From positions 1 through 64,000 of the forward strand of contig JAJECO010000050.1 in assembly GCA_022822005.1 (NCBI GenBank): a stretch of 64,000 nucleotides of DNA, written 5' to 3'. The notes below the pieces were generated by a model. It searched no databases. It was given only the letters and a program-made list of their open reading frames with translations, and had not been told where the DNA came from. The DNA is from Candidatus Poribacteria bacterium. GTDB taxonomy: Bacteria; Poribacteria; WGA-4E; PCPOR2b. The translations under genes were made by a program, and so were the position numbers. Below, in pieces: positions 1 to 9,120 of this stretch (positions are counted from its first letter, which is position 1; each line of letters opens with the position of its first letter).

Positions 1-1
1 A

Positions 2-1549
2 TCCCTTGAGCCATTGAGAGATTTGATTCAACTTGAGGTATTAAACTTTACTAATAACCGAGTCAAAGACATCACGCCACTTGCCAACATGATACAGTTA
101 AAATACCTAGAATTAAGATACAATCAAGTGGGCGACCTCACCCCACTTGTCAACCTCGTCAACCTTGAAGAACTCTACATAAAAGACAACCTTGCCAACG
201 ATATAACACCTCTACAAGGGCTTAACCTCATTAAGTTATCCTACGATGAAGTGTGTGATATTCCACCTCTCCCACCTCCAGTTCGAGAACGGATAGAAAG
301 TCGAAGTTTTCCCTCCGTCTTCCAGACATGGGGCCATGTCGTTGGACAAGACGACCTGACAGTAGATCAACGCTATGCACTCCATGACCTGTTTTGGAAT
401 CCAATGCCTGAATGGGGCATAGGTTGGGACGCCACACCAACAGAACCAACTTATGGGCTTGCAACTTCGCTTCAGGATAATTCTGAATATATCCGTCAAG
501 TGCGTCAGCAATGGCTCGAGATTAACCCTAATATGATTTTTTTGGGGGATATGAATCTATCCTATCATTGGGAAATTGAAGCCTTCCCACCAGGTTCCGA
601 TTTCTGGATCAGAGATGATCAAGGACAAATACTTCAAAATGATGTTGGCGAATATCTCATCGATTTTTATAAGCCCGAAGTCCAAAATCTGTTTGCCAAG
701 CGGATCATTGGGATAGCACAGTGTGGGCTCTTTGATGGCGTAATGTTAGATAGCTTGGATCGTAGAGCAGATCCAGATATATGGATTAACATGTTTCGCA
801 CTGTCCGTTCACAAGTACACGAAGATTTCCTGATACTTGTCAATACGAATAGAGACAAGATCCCGCATTACGCGGAGTATGTCAATGGCACCTTTATGGA
901 GACGGGCAAAGACTACCCCGGCGGATACACCCACGAGGGACTCAAGGAAATCGAGAGCACCCTCTTATGGTCAGAACAGAATTTTAGATCCCCTCAGATA
1001 AACTGTCTTGAGGGGTGGGGCATGAGTATCGAACCGCCCGACGGACCCAACAATCGCCGCTGGATGCGCGTCTTTACCACCATGAGCCTCACCCTGTCCG
1101 ATGGATATGTCCTTTATACTAATATTCATGTCGGTCATCACGCGCATTTATGGTACTCCTTCTGGGACGCCAACCTCGGTCAACCCATCGGTCCCAAAGC
1201 CCAACGCCACCAAAACATTGAGGGCTTGTTTGTCCGTGAGTTCACCAACGGATGGGCGGTCTACAACCGCAGTGGAGCAGCCCAAACAATCACGCTCCCC
1301 GCGTCTGCTACCCCCGTCTCCGAGAGGGGAAACAACGCTGCGTCGTTGACCCACCTGCTCCCTGACCTCGATGGTGAAATCTATCTCAAAGCCAAAAACC
1401 CCGCCGATGTCAACGGCGATGGGCAAGTCAATATCTTGGATTTAATCCAAGTTGCCAACGGACTCGGTAAATCCGCTCCTGACCCCAACGGCGATGGGGT
1501 TGTCAACAGCCTCGATCTGGTCTTTATCGCCCAGCAGTTCGACCAGTGA
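2..1549 (+). CDS. LRR / glycoside-hydrolase-like / dockerin protein (5' partial)
   Basis: The reading frame is open to the window edge and the LRR pattern continues upstream of the first possible start, so the N-terminus lies outside. Visible order: about three SDS22/internalin-type leucine-rich repeats (L..L.L..N.I.D.TPL), a long domain resembling hypothetical TIM-barrel glycoside hydrolases (an FDGVMLDS segment carries a candidate catalytic Asp; ETGKDYPGG and LEGWG also conserved with the next gene), then two dockerin-type Ca-binding repeats (DVNGDG, DPNGDG) at the C-terminus. It is a close paralog of the gene 67 bp downstream. Probably secreted and carbohydrate-related; substrate unknown. 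Dockerin repeats in this bacterial group need not mean a cellulosome. Confidence 0.85.
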   Translation, partial: SLEPLRDLIQLEVLNFTNNRVKDITPLANMIQLKYLELRYNQVGDLTPLVNLVNLEELYIKDNLANDITPLQGLNLIKLSYDEVCDIPPLPPPVRERIESRSFPSVFQTWGHVVGQDDLTVDQRYALHDLFWNPMPEWGIGWDATPTEPTYGLATSLQDNSEYIRQVRQQWLEINPNMIFLGDMNLSYHWEIEAFPPGSDFWIRDDQGQILQNDVGEYLIDFYKPEVQNLFAKRIIGIAQCGLFDGVMLDSLDRRADPDIWINMFRTVRSQVHEDFLILVNTNRDKIPHYAEYVNGTFMETGKDYPGGYTHEGLKEIESTLLWSEQNFRSPQINCLEGWGMSIEPPDGPNNRRWMRVFTTMSLTLSDGYVLYTNIHVGHHAHLWYSFWDANLGQPIGPKAQRHQNIEGLFVREFTNGWAVYNRSGAAQTITLPASATPVSERGNNAASLTHLLPDLDGEIYLKAKNPADVNGDGQVNILDLIQVANGLGKSAPDPNGDGVVNSLDLVFIAQQFDQ

Positions 1550-1615
1550 TATTACTTCGCTCTGCTATTTGATATAATGTGCCAACGAACTCATGAACTA
1601 AACAAAGGAGCTACC

Positions 1616-3544
1616 ATGAAATTCTCGTTTTCTCGTTTTCTCGTTTTCGCAGTCGCGGTCGTTTCTCTTATAACCCAAGCCCCTGCTCAAGTCGTTGAGA
1701 TACCTGATCCAAACCTCAGAGAGGCTGTCAGAGCGGCTCTCCAACTGCCTGATGGAATACCAATCACTCAAAACGGAATCGAACAATTACAAGAACTCTC
1801 TGTATGGGGCAAAGGCGTCGCTGACTTAACCGGCATAGAACATGCAGAATATATAGAGCATCTTGCACTTCGAGGCAATCACATAACGGATCTATCTCCA
1901 TTGGAAAATCTTGTGTACCTTCGCGTCCTCACGCTCGATGGAAATCCGATTGCCGATCTCTCCCCATTGGCTAAACTCGTCAATCTGAAAACCCTCTCCT
2001 TAGCCAATATCAAAACGATAACAGACTTTTCCGTACTCGCCAATTTTACAAAATTGTATCGCCTTCACCTCAACGGGACACTTATCTCTGATCTCTCGCC
2101 ATTGGCAAATCTCACCAATATAGAAATACTCAGGGTTCAAGAAACCCCTGTTACCGATTTTACGCCAATTCAGCACCTAAATCTCACCGAGTTTCGCTAT
2201 AATGAAGTCTGTGAGATTCCGCCATTCCTACCCTCACCTGCAGAACGCATAGAAAATCGAACGTTTCCCTCCATTGTTCAATTCGGGCGAGTCCTTGGTC
2301 ACGAACACCTCACACAGGAACAACGCAGCGCGCTGCATGATCTAAACTGGGAAGGAATACAAGAGACATCATGGAATATAACCCTGGACGAGCCGACACC
2401 TGGTGTTTCAAGGCAGTTAGCAAGCAATTTACCCCTTGCATATGAATTCCGACAACAACAACTTGACCAAAATCCTAACATCGTGTTTTTGCTCGGTGTT
2501 TTTGTCATGGCACATCACTTTGACGACCAATTTCCACCCGATTCCGATTTCTGGTTGAAAGATGCCAACGGTGAAATTCTCAGAAAATGGACAGGGGCAC
2601 CCCTGATCGATTTTATAAAACCTGAAGTCCAACAGTTGATGGTAGATCGTATCGTCGCTGTTTCACGTTGCGGATTTTATGACGGTGTTTTTATTGATGA
2701 TTTCAATAACAACGGCTTAAACTTCTCGGGGCGGGAGTTGTATCCCGTCTCCGATGAAGAGATTATCCACGCACTTCGCAATATTTTCCGTAGGGTCCGC
2801 TTACAAGTTCGGGATGACTTCTTGATACTCATCAACGCAAACGAAACAAAGCCCACCCGCTATGCAGAGTTCATAAATGGTATCTTTATGGAAACCGGCA
2901 AAGATTATATCGGTGGATACTCCCGCGCTAAACTTCAGCAGTTAGAAGATGTCCTCTCTTGGGTTGAACAGAATCTCAGAGAACCACGAATTAACTCTCT
3001 TGAAGGTGAAGGGATTGGGGTTGAACCAACCCATGGACCTAACAACCTTCGCTGGATGCGCCTCTTTACCACGCTCAGCCTCACCCACTCCGATGGATAT
3101 GTCCTTTACACCGCTGGTCATAGCGATTTCGGAGGCAATGACCACATTCACACATGGTACGACTTCTGGAATGCTGACCTCGGTCGTCCTGTCGGACCTA
3201 AAGCCCAACGGCATCAAAACATTGATGGACTATTTATTCGCGAGTTCACCAACGGCTGGGCGGTCTATAACCGAAGTTATAAAGCCCAAGAAATCTCACT
3301 GCCACAATCCGTAACGGGTGTCTCCAGTGGTAAAGGGGGCATCACCCACCTGCTCCCCGATCTTGACGGCGAAATCTACCTCAAAGCCAAAAACCCCGCT
3401 GATGTCAACGGCGATTGGGAGGTCAACGTCTTGGATCTGGTTCAGGTTGCCAACGGACTCGGTAAATCTGCTCCAGATCCCAACGGCGATGGCGTCGTCA
3501 ACATCCTCGATTTGGTCTTTGTCGCCCAGCAGCTCAGCCAGTGA
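1616..3544 (+). CDS. Secreted LRR / glycoside-hydrolase-like / dockerin protein
   Basis: A 642-residue protein. The ATG at 1616 is chosen because AAAGGAG lies 5 nt upstream and it gives a clean signal peptide (about residues 1-24, ending APAQ); an in-frame ATG at 1577 is less likely. After the signal comes an internalin-like cap (IPDPNLREAV), about five LRRs, a roughly 400-residue TIM-barrel hydrolase-like domain with YDGVFIDDF as candidate active-site segment, and two C-terminal dockerin repeats (DVNGDW, DPNGDG). The first dockerin loop has Trp where Gly is usual, which may weaken Ca binding. Tandem duplicate of the upstream gene. Function inferred as extracellular glycan binding or hydrolysis; no substrate can be assigned. 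Confidence 0.87.
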   Translation: MKFSFSRFLVFAVAVVSLITQAPAQVVEIPDPNLREAVRAALQLPDGIPITQNGIEQLQELSVWGKGVADLTGIEHAEYIEHLALRGNHITDLSPLENLVYLRVLTLDGNPIADLSPLAKLVNLKTLSLANIKTITDFSVLANFTKLYRLHLNGTLISDLSPLANLTNIEILRVQETPVTDFTPIQHLNLTEFRYNEVCEIPPFLPSPAERIENRTFPSIVQFGRVLGHEHLTQEQRSALHDLNWEGIQETSWNITLDEPTPGVSRQLASNLPLAYEFRQQQLDQNPNIVFLLGVFVMAHHFDDQFPPDSDFWLKDANGEILRKWTGAPLIDFIKPEVQQLMVDRIVAVSRCGFYDGVFIDDFNNNGLNFSGRELYPVSDEEIIHALRNIFRRVRLQVRDDFLILINANETKPTRYAEFINGIFMETGKDYIGGYSRAKLQQLEDVLSWVEQNLREPRINSLEGEGIGVEPTHGPNNLRWMRLFTTLSLTHSDGYVLYTAGHSDFGGNDHIHTWYDFWNADLGRPVGPKAQRHQNIDGLFIREFTNGWAVYNRSYKAQEISLPQSVTGVSSGKGGITHLLPDLDGEIYLKAKNPADVNGDWEVNVLDLVQVANGLGKSAPDPNGDGVVNILDLVFVAQQLSQ

Positions 3545-3787
3545 TATTATGGTGAATTCTATAATTACTTATACACTTTCGATACACAACCAACCCCCTA
3601 AATCCCCCTTGTCAGGGGGACTTGATGAGGCTTCGATAAGGGGCACTATTAGTGAACGTCTACATATTTATATTGTTCACCATAAGAGTATTTGGTTCTG
3701 CTGTAGAAGGGGTTTCCAAATCCCGACTTGTTACTCAGACAGGGAGAAAGTCGAAAACGAAATAGCCCTAAGATCTGGGGAAAAAAC
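3545..3787. repeat. Gap with a left end of family A and a right end of family B
   Basis: No gene is supported. A left end of family A (TATGGTGAATTCTATAATTA) begins at 3548 and a right end of family B (AAAACGAAATAGCCCTA) ends at 3770, but neither has its matching partner end nearby. Between them is GC-rich filler of the kind found in other gaps. This looks like a composite or decayed element. An ORF at 3318-3791 covers it but overlaps the end of the dockerin gene in another frame and is not credible. Confidence 0.5.
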
Positions 3788-3816
3788 TTGACAAAAAAGT
3801 AGGAGTCTGCTACGAT
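3788..3816 (+). promoter_or_regulatory. Sigma70-type promoter for the 3866-9058 cluster
   Basis: A perfect -35 TTGACA (3788-3793), a 17-nt spacer and -10 TACGAT (3811-3816), preceded by TGC as an extended -10. Expected start near 3823, leaving a leader of about 43 nt before the ATG at 3866. Confidence 0.75.
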
Positions 3817-3865
3817 TTCTCCTCTCTAACATGACCTGTCTCTACTATGAAAGGACAACAGAATA

Positions 3866-4801
3866 ATGATCACCGAAAAAGTTTTAGGCGCGTATACCAT
3901 AGTTGGAACGCTTTCACCGTCCGAGCAGGCGGATTGGTATCGCAAGGCGGTGGAAGAGTGGAGTATCAATACCTTTGAAGTCCCGATTTTGGCTGGCGTG
4001 CCGGTGGTGCCGGAGGTCGTTGACGTGCTTACCGAACTGTCCGCGTCGATTGTGGCAACCTTTGTAGCACAGTGGGCAACGGCTGGGCAGAAGAACCCCG
4101 CGTACGGTCTGTCCGCGCTGGACGAAACCACTCGTCAGACAGCAGTGGCGGACACCTGCTCCTCCTTGCAGCAATGTATGACCTTATCTCAGGAGGGCAT
4201 CCGTGTTCGCAATGTCTTCGTCCACGCCGGGGGACGCTCCGGCGAAGCCATCCCGCACGCCCTCGCATTCCATAAGAGTTTGACCCATTTACACCAACTG
4301 GCTGCGTCTATCCTGCCGGACACCACATTGGCGGTAGAAGTAACGGACTGGCTCCCTTCTGACCATCCGATACCGTTTCCCGCAGCGAAGAAAGCTTCAT
4401 TGACGCTATCCGATCTTATCCAAATCTTATCCTTCGCAAACCGGGAAAGCACATCAGGGCATCCCATCGCACTTATGGTCAACTGGGGACGCCTGCTGGT
4501 GAACGGCGACGCGCCACTGCCAATCATACACCAGATATTGGAGTCGGACGTGCCGTTGTCGGGTGTCATTTTGTCCGGAGCCGGTCCCTCGGCAGATGGA
4601 TTCATGGACTCTCACAATTCACATCTCGATCCCGAAAGTGGCTTTACTGAAGAGGAGGCGCTGTCTTGCGCGTCTGTGCTAACATCAAGTCCTGATCCCA
4701 TGTTCCTCGGCACTAAATGCAGCACCGCCAAAGGGGACGAAGAATTATCGGTCGCCACTGTATTAAACGCACAAGCGGAGCTACTGAACAAGACAAATTG
4801 A
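3866..4801 (+). CDS. DUF4862-like protein
   Basis: A 311-residue soluble protein opening with VLGAYTIVGTLSP and WYRKAVEEW, then an ITFEVP-like strand and alternating alpha/beta pattern compatible with a TIM barrel. From memory the start resembles DUF4862 proteins, which have no established function. First gene of a cluster driven by the promoter at 3788; its stop overlaps the next start (TGATG at 4799), so it is translationally coupled to a HAD phosphatase and lies just before a sulfatase. This suggests a role in handling a sulfated or phosphorylated sugar, as inference only. Confidence 0.55.
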   Translation: MITEKVLGAYTIVGTLSPSEQADWYRKAVEEWSINTFEVPILAGVPVVPEVVDVLTELSASIVATFVAQWATAGQKNPAYGLSALDETTRQTAVADTCSSLQQCMTLSQEGIRVRNVFVHAGGRSGEAIPHALAFHKSLTHLHQLAASILPDTTLAVEVTDWLPSDHPIPFPAAKKASLTLSDLIQILSFANRESTSGHPIALMVNWGRLLVNGDAPLPIIHQILESDVPLSGVILSGAGPSADGFMDSHNSHLDPESGFTEEEALSCASVLTSSPDPMFLGTKCSTAKGDEELSVATVLNAQAELLNKTN

Positions 4802-5655
4802 TGATGACAAAATACAAACTGATTGCCTTGGATATTGACGGTACACTCGCCAATTCGGACGGAAAGATTACGGGGCGTACAAAGCAAGTTGTGCATTCTG
4901 TCGCCCGGACAGGGGCAATTATTGTTGTTGCAACCGGACGGCGTTTTATCACAGCCAAGCCGAGGGTTTTACAGCTTGACTTCCCAGACCTGCTTTTGGC
5001 AGCACACAACGGCGCAATCCTCAAGCGTCTCAACGGCGAACTGCTCCATCACCAATTACTTTCCTGTGCTCTCGCGAAAAAGGTCGTTCATATCTCAAAG
5101 GAACTTGGTCTTCGCCCAGTTGTTTTTGAAGGGACGCAGGATTCAGCCAATCTCTTTGTTGAGGATTATGGTGATCGACTTGACGGCTGGGAACGTGGAT
5201 ATCTTGAGGAAAATGCAGCTCACTTGAAATGGGTTGATAATTTGGCAACCGATCTGCCGGGCGATGTGATTGAAGTGATCTCTGTTGTTCCTGCCGAGAA
5301 AGTGCATGAAGTCGCTGCCATTTTCCAGACGCGCTTAAACGGACAGGTCAAACCAATTCTTGTAATCATTAATAACGGACGACACGCCTTTCTCGGTCTC
5401 TCACACGCAACGGTTGGCAAAGATCTGCCATTGCGCTACCTTGCTAAAAAGATGGAGATAGACGCGTCCGAAATCCTGGCAATAGGCGACAACTATAACG
5501 ATCTGGACATGCTGCAATTTGCGGGAACAGGCGTGGTCATGGAGAACGCGGACGACGCGCTTAAAGAAGCAGGGTTCTATGTGACCGCCTCAAACGATGC
5601 CGACGGTGTTGCAGCGGCTTTGGAACGATTCGTGTTGTCGGGAGATGCCGTTTGA
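4801..5655 (+). CDS. Cof-type HAD-IIB phosphatase
   Basis: A 284-residue HAD hydrolase. ATG 4801 overlaps the previous stop by one base; a second ATG follows at 4804. Motif I is DIDGT (D11 nucleophile, D13 acid/base), and the late motif IV is GDNYNDLDM, with the large C2B cap between them typical of Cof/YidA phosphatases. These dephosphorylate sugar phosphates and similar small substrates in the cytoplasm. Coupling to the DUF4862-like gene suggests the two act in the same pathway. Substrate not predictable. Confidence 0.88.
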   Translation: MMTKYKLIALDIDGTLANSDGKITGRTKQVVHSVARTGAIIVVATGRRFITAKPRVLQLDFPDLLLAAHNGAILKRLNGELLHHQLLSCALAKKVVHISKELGLRPVVFEGTQDSANLFVEDYGDRLDGWERGYLEENAAHLKWVDNLATDLPGDVIEVISVVPAEKVHEVAAIFQTRLNGQVKPILVIINNGRHAFLGLSHATVGKDLPLRYLAKKMEIDASEILAIGDNYNDLDMLQFAGTGVVMENADDALKEAGFYVTASNDADGVAAALERFVLSGDAV

Positions 5656-5705
5656 CGGAATCCTTCCGTCCATCCAGAGGTTCAATCTCAAATTGAGGTT
5701 TTGAT

Positions 5706-7154
5706 ATGACAAATCCTCCAAATATTCTGCTGATTATATCAGACCAGCATAGCCCACGTTTCCTTGGCTGCGCCGAAGACGAACTAGTCCGGACTCCCAT
5801 ACTGGACCGATTGGCATCCCGTGGTGTTCGCTTCGCCAACAACCATTGCGCCAATCCACTATGTGTGCCGTCACGGATGACGTTCTTGACCAGTCGGCAT
5901 AGCTCGGATATCCGTGTTTGGACCAACCGTTGCCAGCTCCAATCCGATATACCAACCTTCGTCCATCATCTTGTCAATGCCGGGTACGAAACAACCCTGT
6001 GTGGACGCATGCACTTTAACGGTCCCGACCAACGACACGGTTTTGAACGACGCATCATCGGAGATGTCAGCCCACAGTTGGGACATATCCCCACCGCTAC
6101 AACCGGTCAAACCGCTGCCGGCGTCAAGGTTGCAGGACCCGGGCGCACCGCTTACACCCGCTACGATGAAGATGTCACGCAGGTCGGTTGCCAATTCCTT
6201 GAAGCGATGGACAAAAATCCGGGCGATAGGCCCTTCTTTATGACAGTTGGATACGTGCTGCCACACTGCCCCTTCATTGCACCCAAGCGACTTTTCGACG
6301 AATATTTTGAGCAGGTCAATGTGCCACAGCTCCCCGACGGCTATCACGATTCGCTTCACCCGTTCATGAAATTGTGGCGAGAAAGACGGGGAGTCGATGA
6401 ATTGACGGACGAGCAGGTGCGGATCGCACGCGCGGCATACTACGGGTTGGTAACGTTTATGGATGAGCAGATCGGAAAGCTCCTATCCACGCTCGCAGGC
6501 ACCCGTTTCGGTGATAATACGCTCATTGTCTACACCTCTGATCACGGTGAAATGGCAGGGGAGCACCGGATGTGGTGGAAGTCCAGTTTTTATCAAGATT
6601 CGGTAGGTGTACCGCTGATCTTTTCGTTGCCCGGACAACTTGTCGAAGGTCGCACAATCTCTGAAGTGACCAGTCTGCTTGATATTGGACCGACACTCGT
6701 TGACCTCGCCGGAGGCGAACCTATGTCCTGCGTGCGTGGGCGCGGCCTCAAAGAATTTTTGGTCGATGATGGGAGGGTCCCCACATGGACTAATACTGCG
6801 TTTGCAGAATTGGGCGGTGTCCACGGCGATGCGCCCGCTCGGATGATTCGCCGTGGGGAGTGGAAGCTCAACTATTATCACGGCCACGATCGACCGCAAC
6901 TATTCAATCTTGAAGCCGACCCCGGTGAGTGGAATGACCTCGCGGACCACGCCGCTTATTCAGGGGTTCGAGATGAACTGCTCGCCGAAGTCACAACGGA
7001 CTGGTCTGGTGAAACGGTGCTTCGCACACTTGAAACAACCCAATATGACTCGCAGGTGCTTGAGGAGTTTCGCACGAATAGCCATGCGTCCGCAGAAGTC
7101 GTACCCGAACGCTGGACCGCTCCTGAAGGGTGTAACGTCTTTCCTGAGATGTAG
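5706..7154 (+). CDS. Sulfatase (alkaline phosphatase superfamily)
   Basis: A 482-residue type I sulfatase. The formylglycine motif CVPSR has its cysteine at residue 53. The N-terminal metal site (ISDQHS, Asn/Asp ligands) and the later SDHGEMAGEH metal motif are present. The usual GK-x-H segment reads CGRMHF, with Arg in place of the common Lys. The C-terminal GEWNDL segment is standard. Overall closest to choline-sulfatase-like and arylsulfatase A-like enzymes. No signal peptide is visible, so it is probably cytoplasmic. GAGG lies upstream at suitable spacing. Activity needs a formylglycine-generating enzyme, not in this window. Confidence 0.9.
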   Translation: MTNPPNILLIISDQHSPRFLGCAEDELVRTPILDRLASRGVRFANNHCANPLCVPSRMTFLTSRHSSDIRVWTNRCQLQSDIPTFVHHLVNAGYETTLCGRMHFNGPDQRHGFERRIIGDVSPQLGHIPTATTGQTAAGVKVAGPGRTAYTRYDEDVTQVGCQFLEAMDKNPGDRPFFMTVGYVLPHCPFIAPKRLFDEYFEQVNVPQLPDGYHDSLHPFMKLWRERRGVDELTDEQVRIARAAYYGLVTFMDEQIGKLLSTLAGTRFGDNTLIVYTSDHGEMAGEHRMWWKSSFYQDSVGVPLIFSLPGQLVEGRTISEVTSLLDIGPTLVDLAGGEPMSCVRGRGLKEFLVDDGRVPTWTNTAFAELGGVHGDAPARMIRRGEWKLNYYHGHDRPQLFNLEADPGEWNDLADHAAYSGVRDELLAEVTTDWSGETVLRTLETTQYDSQVLEEFRTNSHASAEVVPERWTAPEGCNVFPEM

Positions 7155-7217
7155 TCGAGGGGTTTGCTTCAAAGTGTAAGTCGAGTTGAGATAGGAACCA
7201 ATCGGTAGGAGAACACA

Positions 7218-8117
7218 ATGCCGTACTATGTCGAGCTTCAACCGCAGCACCTGGACGAATTGGCTGACTTTTGCAACAGAAACTTCCAATTTCATTCCGG
7301 TCAATTTGAGAGGGAAATTTTACAACGGCGGATTTTCGACGACCATCATTACTTACCTGATCACGGCTTTCTACTCCGTGATAATGGAACAACTGTTGGC
7401 TTTATGGTGGGTGTGTTGCGTGGCAATGAAGGGGCATTGAAGCTCTTTGCTGTGGATAAGCAACACCGGCGATCAGGATTGGGCAGCATGATGCTGGAGG
7501 AAATAGAAACACTGTTTCGATCCGCTGGTGCGGAGCGTGTGCGTATCCTGAATTGCTCACCCTGCTACTTCACGCCGGGTTTAGACCCACGATATACCGA
7601 GGCATTCTGCTTTCTTCAGTCGCACGGTTATACTGCTGAACGCTATGTCCACAACATGGAGGTAGACCTAACCGGGAATGAGTTTGAAACCGCACACTTA
7701 GAGTCGAAACTTGCCAAACAAGGCTTCGAGATAAGGCGTCTGGAGCACGAAGATGAACAGACCTTTTACGAGTGGATGCTGGGGACATGGAGCCAGAACT
7801 GGACTACTGAAGCGTGTAATTCGCTGAAAAACGCACCGGTAACGACTTTTATCGCTCTCGATTCAAGGGACAACATTCGTGGCTTTGCCACCTATGATGT
7901 GACCCTTTTCCGCGGCGGATTCGGACCCACCGGGGTGGAAGAGTCGTTGCGCGGTCTTGGCATCGGGAAAGTGCTCTTTCTTCGTTGTCTGCGGGATATG
8001 AAAACTCGTGGCTATCCCCGCTGCGAGATTGCTTGGGTTGGACCCATCTCGTTTTATGCGCACACCGCAGACGCCAGGATCTGCGCGACGTTTATGCAGG
8101 GAAGTAAAATGTTGTAG
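7218..8117 (+). CDS. GNAT acetyltransferase with two GNAT domains
   Basis: A 299-residue protein. The first GNAT fold (about residues 1-150) has an acetyl-CoA loop HRRSGLGSMM; the second (about 165-299) has a V-E-E-S-L-R-G-L-G-I-G-K version of the same loop. Tandem GNAT proteins acetylate amines, peptides or aminoglycoside-like compounds, or have one inactive half. An AGGAG site precedes the ATG. Its TAG overlaps a GTG of the next frame (TAGTG), hinting at coupling. Substrate unknown. Confidence 0.82.
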   Translation: MPYYVELQPQHLDELADFCNRNFQFHSGQFEREILQRRIFDDHHYLPDHGFLLRDNGTTVGFMVGVLRGNEGALKLFAVDKQHRRSGLGSMMLEEIETLFRSAGAERVRILNCSPCYFTPGLDPRYTEAFCFLQSHGYTAERYVHNMEVDLTGNEFETAHLESKLAKQGFEIRRLEHEDEQTFYEWMLGTWSQNWTTEACNSLKNAPVTTFIALDSRDNIRGFATYDVTLFRGGFGPTGVEESLRGLGIGKVLFLRCLRDMKTRGYPRCEIAWVGPISFYAHTADARICATFMQGSKML

Positions 8118-8146
8118 TGAGGAATCGTTTGTCCCGTGAGGCGCAC

Positions 8147-9058
8147 ATGACAACAACCAAAATGCATGACGACGAGATCGATACCAGCGTATCGCTTGTT
8201 GTTCAGTTGCTCCATGCACAGTTTCCGCAGTGGGCGAGCCTTCCCATCGAGCCAGCCCGTTCCGCCGGCACCGGCAACGCGCTCTATCGACTTGGCGATG
8301 ACATGGTCGTTCGCCTACCCCGTATCCCCTCGGCAGTTGACCAAGTGGACAAGGAGCAGAAATGGCTGCCTATACTTGCACCGCGCTTACCCCTTAGCAT
8401 TCCGACCCCACTTGGGCGGGGGAAGCCTAACGAAGACTATCCGTGGCATTGGTCCGTATATCGATGGCTCAAAGGTAGGGACGCCACGATTGAACCTATT
8501 GTTAATCCACTCCAAGCGGCGACGGATCTGGCTCAATTCATAGCTGCCCTCCAGCAAATTAAGGATATTGATGGACCACCGCCGGGGCAACACAACTTCT
8601 ACCGCGGCGTGCCACTGGCAACGCGGGACCAGGAGACTCGCGCTGCCATCGCAGATCTGCATGATGTGCTCGATCCGGACGAAGTGACTCGGTTGTGGGA
8701 GACAGCCATTGAGGCACCAGTGTGGAATGATCAACCTGTATGGTTGCACGGCGATCTACACGCTGGTAATTTGCTTGTGCGGAAGGGTAGACTGAGCGGG
8801 GTTATCGATTTCGGTGGGCTTGGCGTAGGAGATCCGGCATGTGACGTGATGGCTGCGTGGGTGTTCCTTTCTGCCGAAAACAGGGGCGCCTTTCGTGCAG
8901 CCCTACAGGTGGATGATGCGACTTGGGCGCGAGCGCGTGGCTGGGCGTTGTCTTTCGGGCTGATCGCGCTGCCCTACTATCAAACTACCAACCCGGTACT
9001 TGCCGCAATAGCCCGCCGCGCAATCAATGAAGCCCTCGCCGATTATAAATCTGCTTAA
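8147..9058 (+). CDS. Aminoglycoside/macrolide phosphotransferase-family kinase
   Basis: A 303-residue kinase of the APH family. The catalytic loop HGDLHAGNLL and metal-binding IDFGGLG are intact, and the N-lobe has the typical GNALYRLGDDMVVRLPR. ATG 8147 is preferred; a GTG at 8117 overlapping the previous stop would add ten residues. Members phosphorylate aminoglycosides, macrolides, homoserine or other small hydroxyl compounds. Last gene of the 3866-9058 cluster, so a metabolic substrate is as likely as an antibiotic. Confidence 0.83.
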   Translation: MTTTKMHDDEIDTSVSLVVQLLHAQFPQWASLPIEPARSAGTGNALYRLGDDMVVRLPRIPSAVDQVDKEQKWLPILAPRLPLSIPTPLGRGKPNEDYPWHWSVYRWLKGRDATIEPIVNPLQAATDLAQFIAALQQIKDIDGPPPGQHNFYRGVPLATRDQETRAAIADLHDVLDPDEVTRLWETAIEAPVWNDQPVWLHGDLHAGNLLVRKGRLSGVIDFGGLGVGDPACDVMAAWVFLSAENRGAFRAALQVDDATWARARGWALSFGLIALPYYQTTNPVLAAIARRAINEALADYKSA

Positions 9059-9120
9059 CTTATACCGTTAAGTCCTTGCGCTCTGCACATTCTCTTGACA
9101 GAAACCTCACAAGCTATCAC

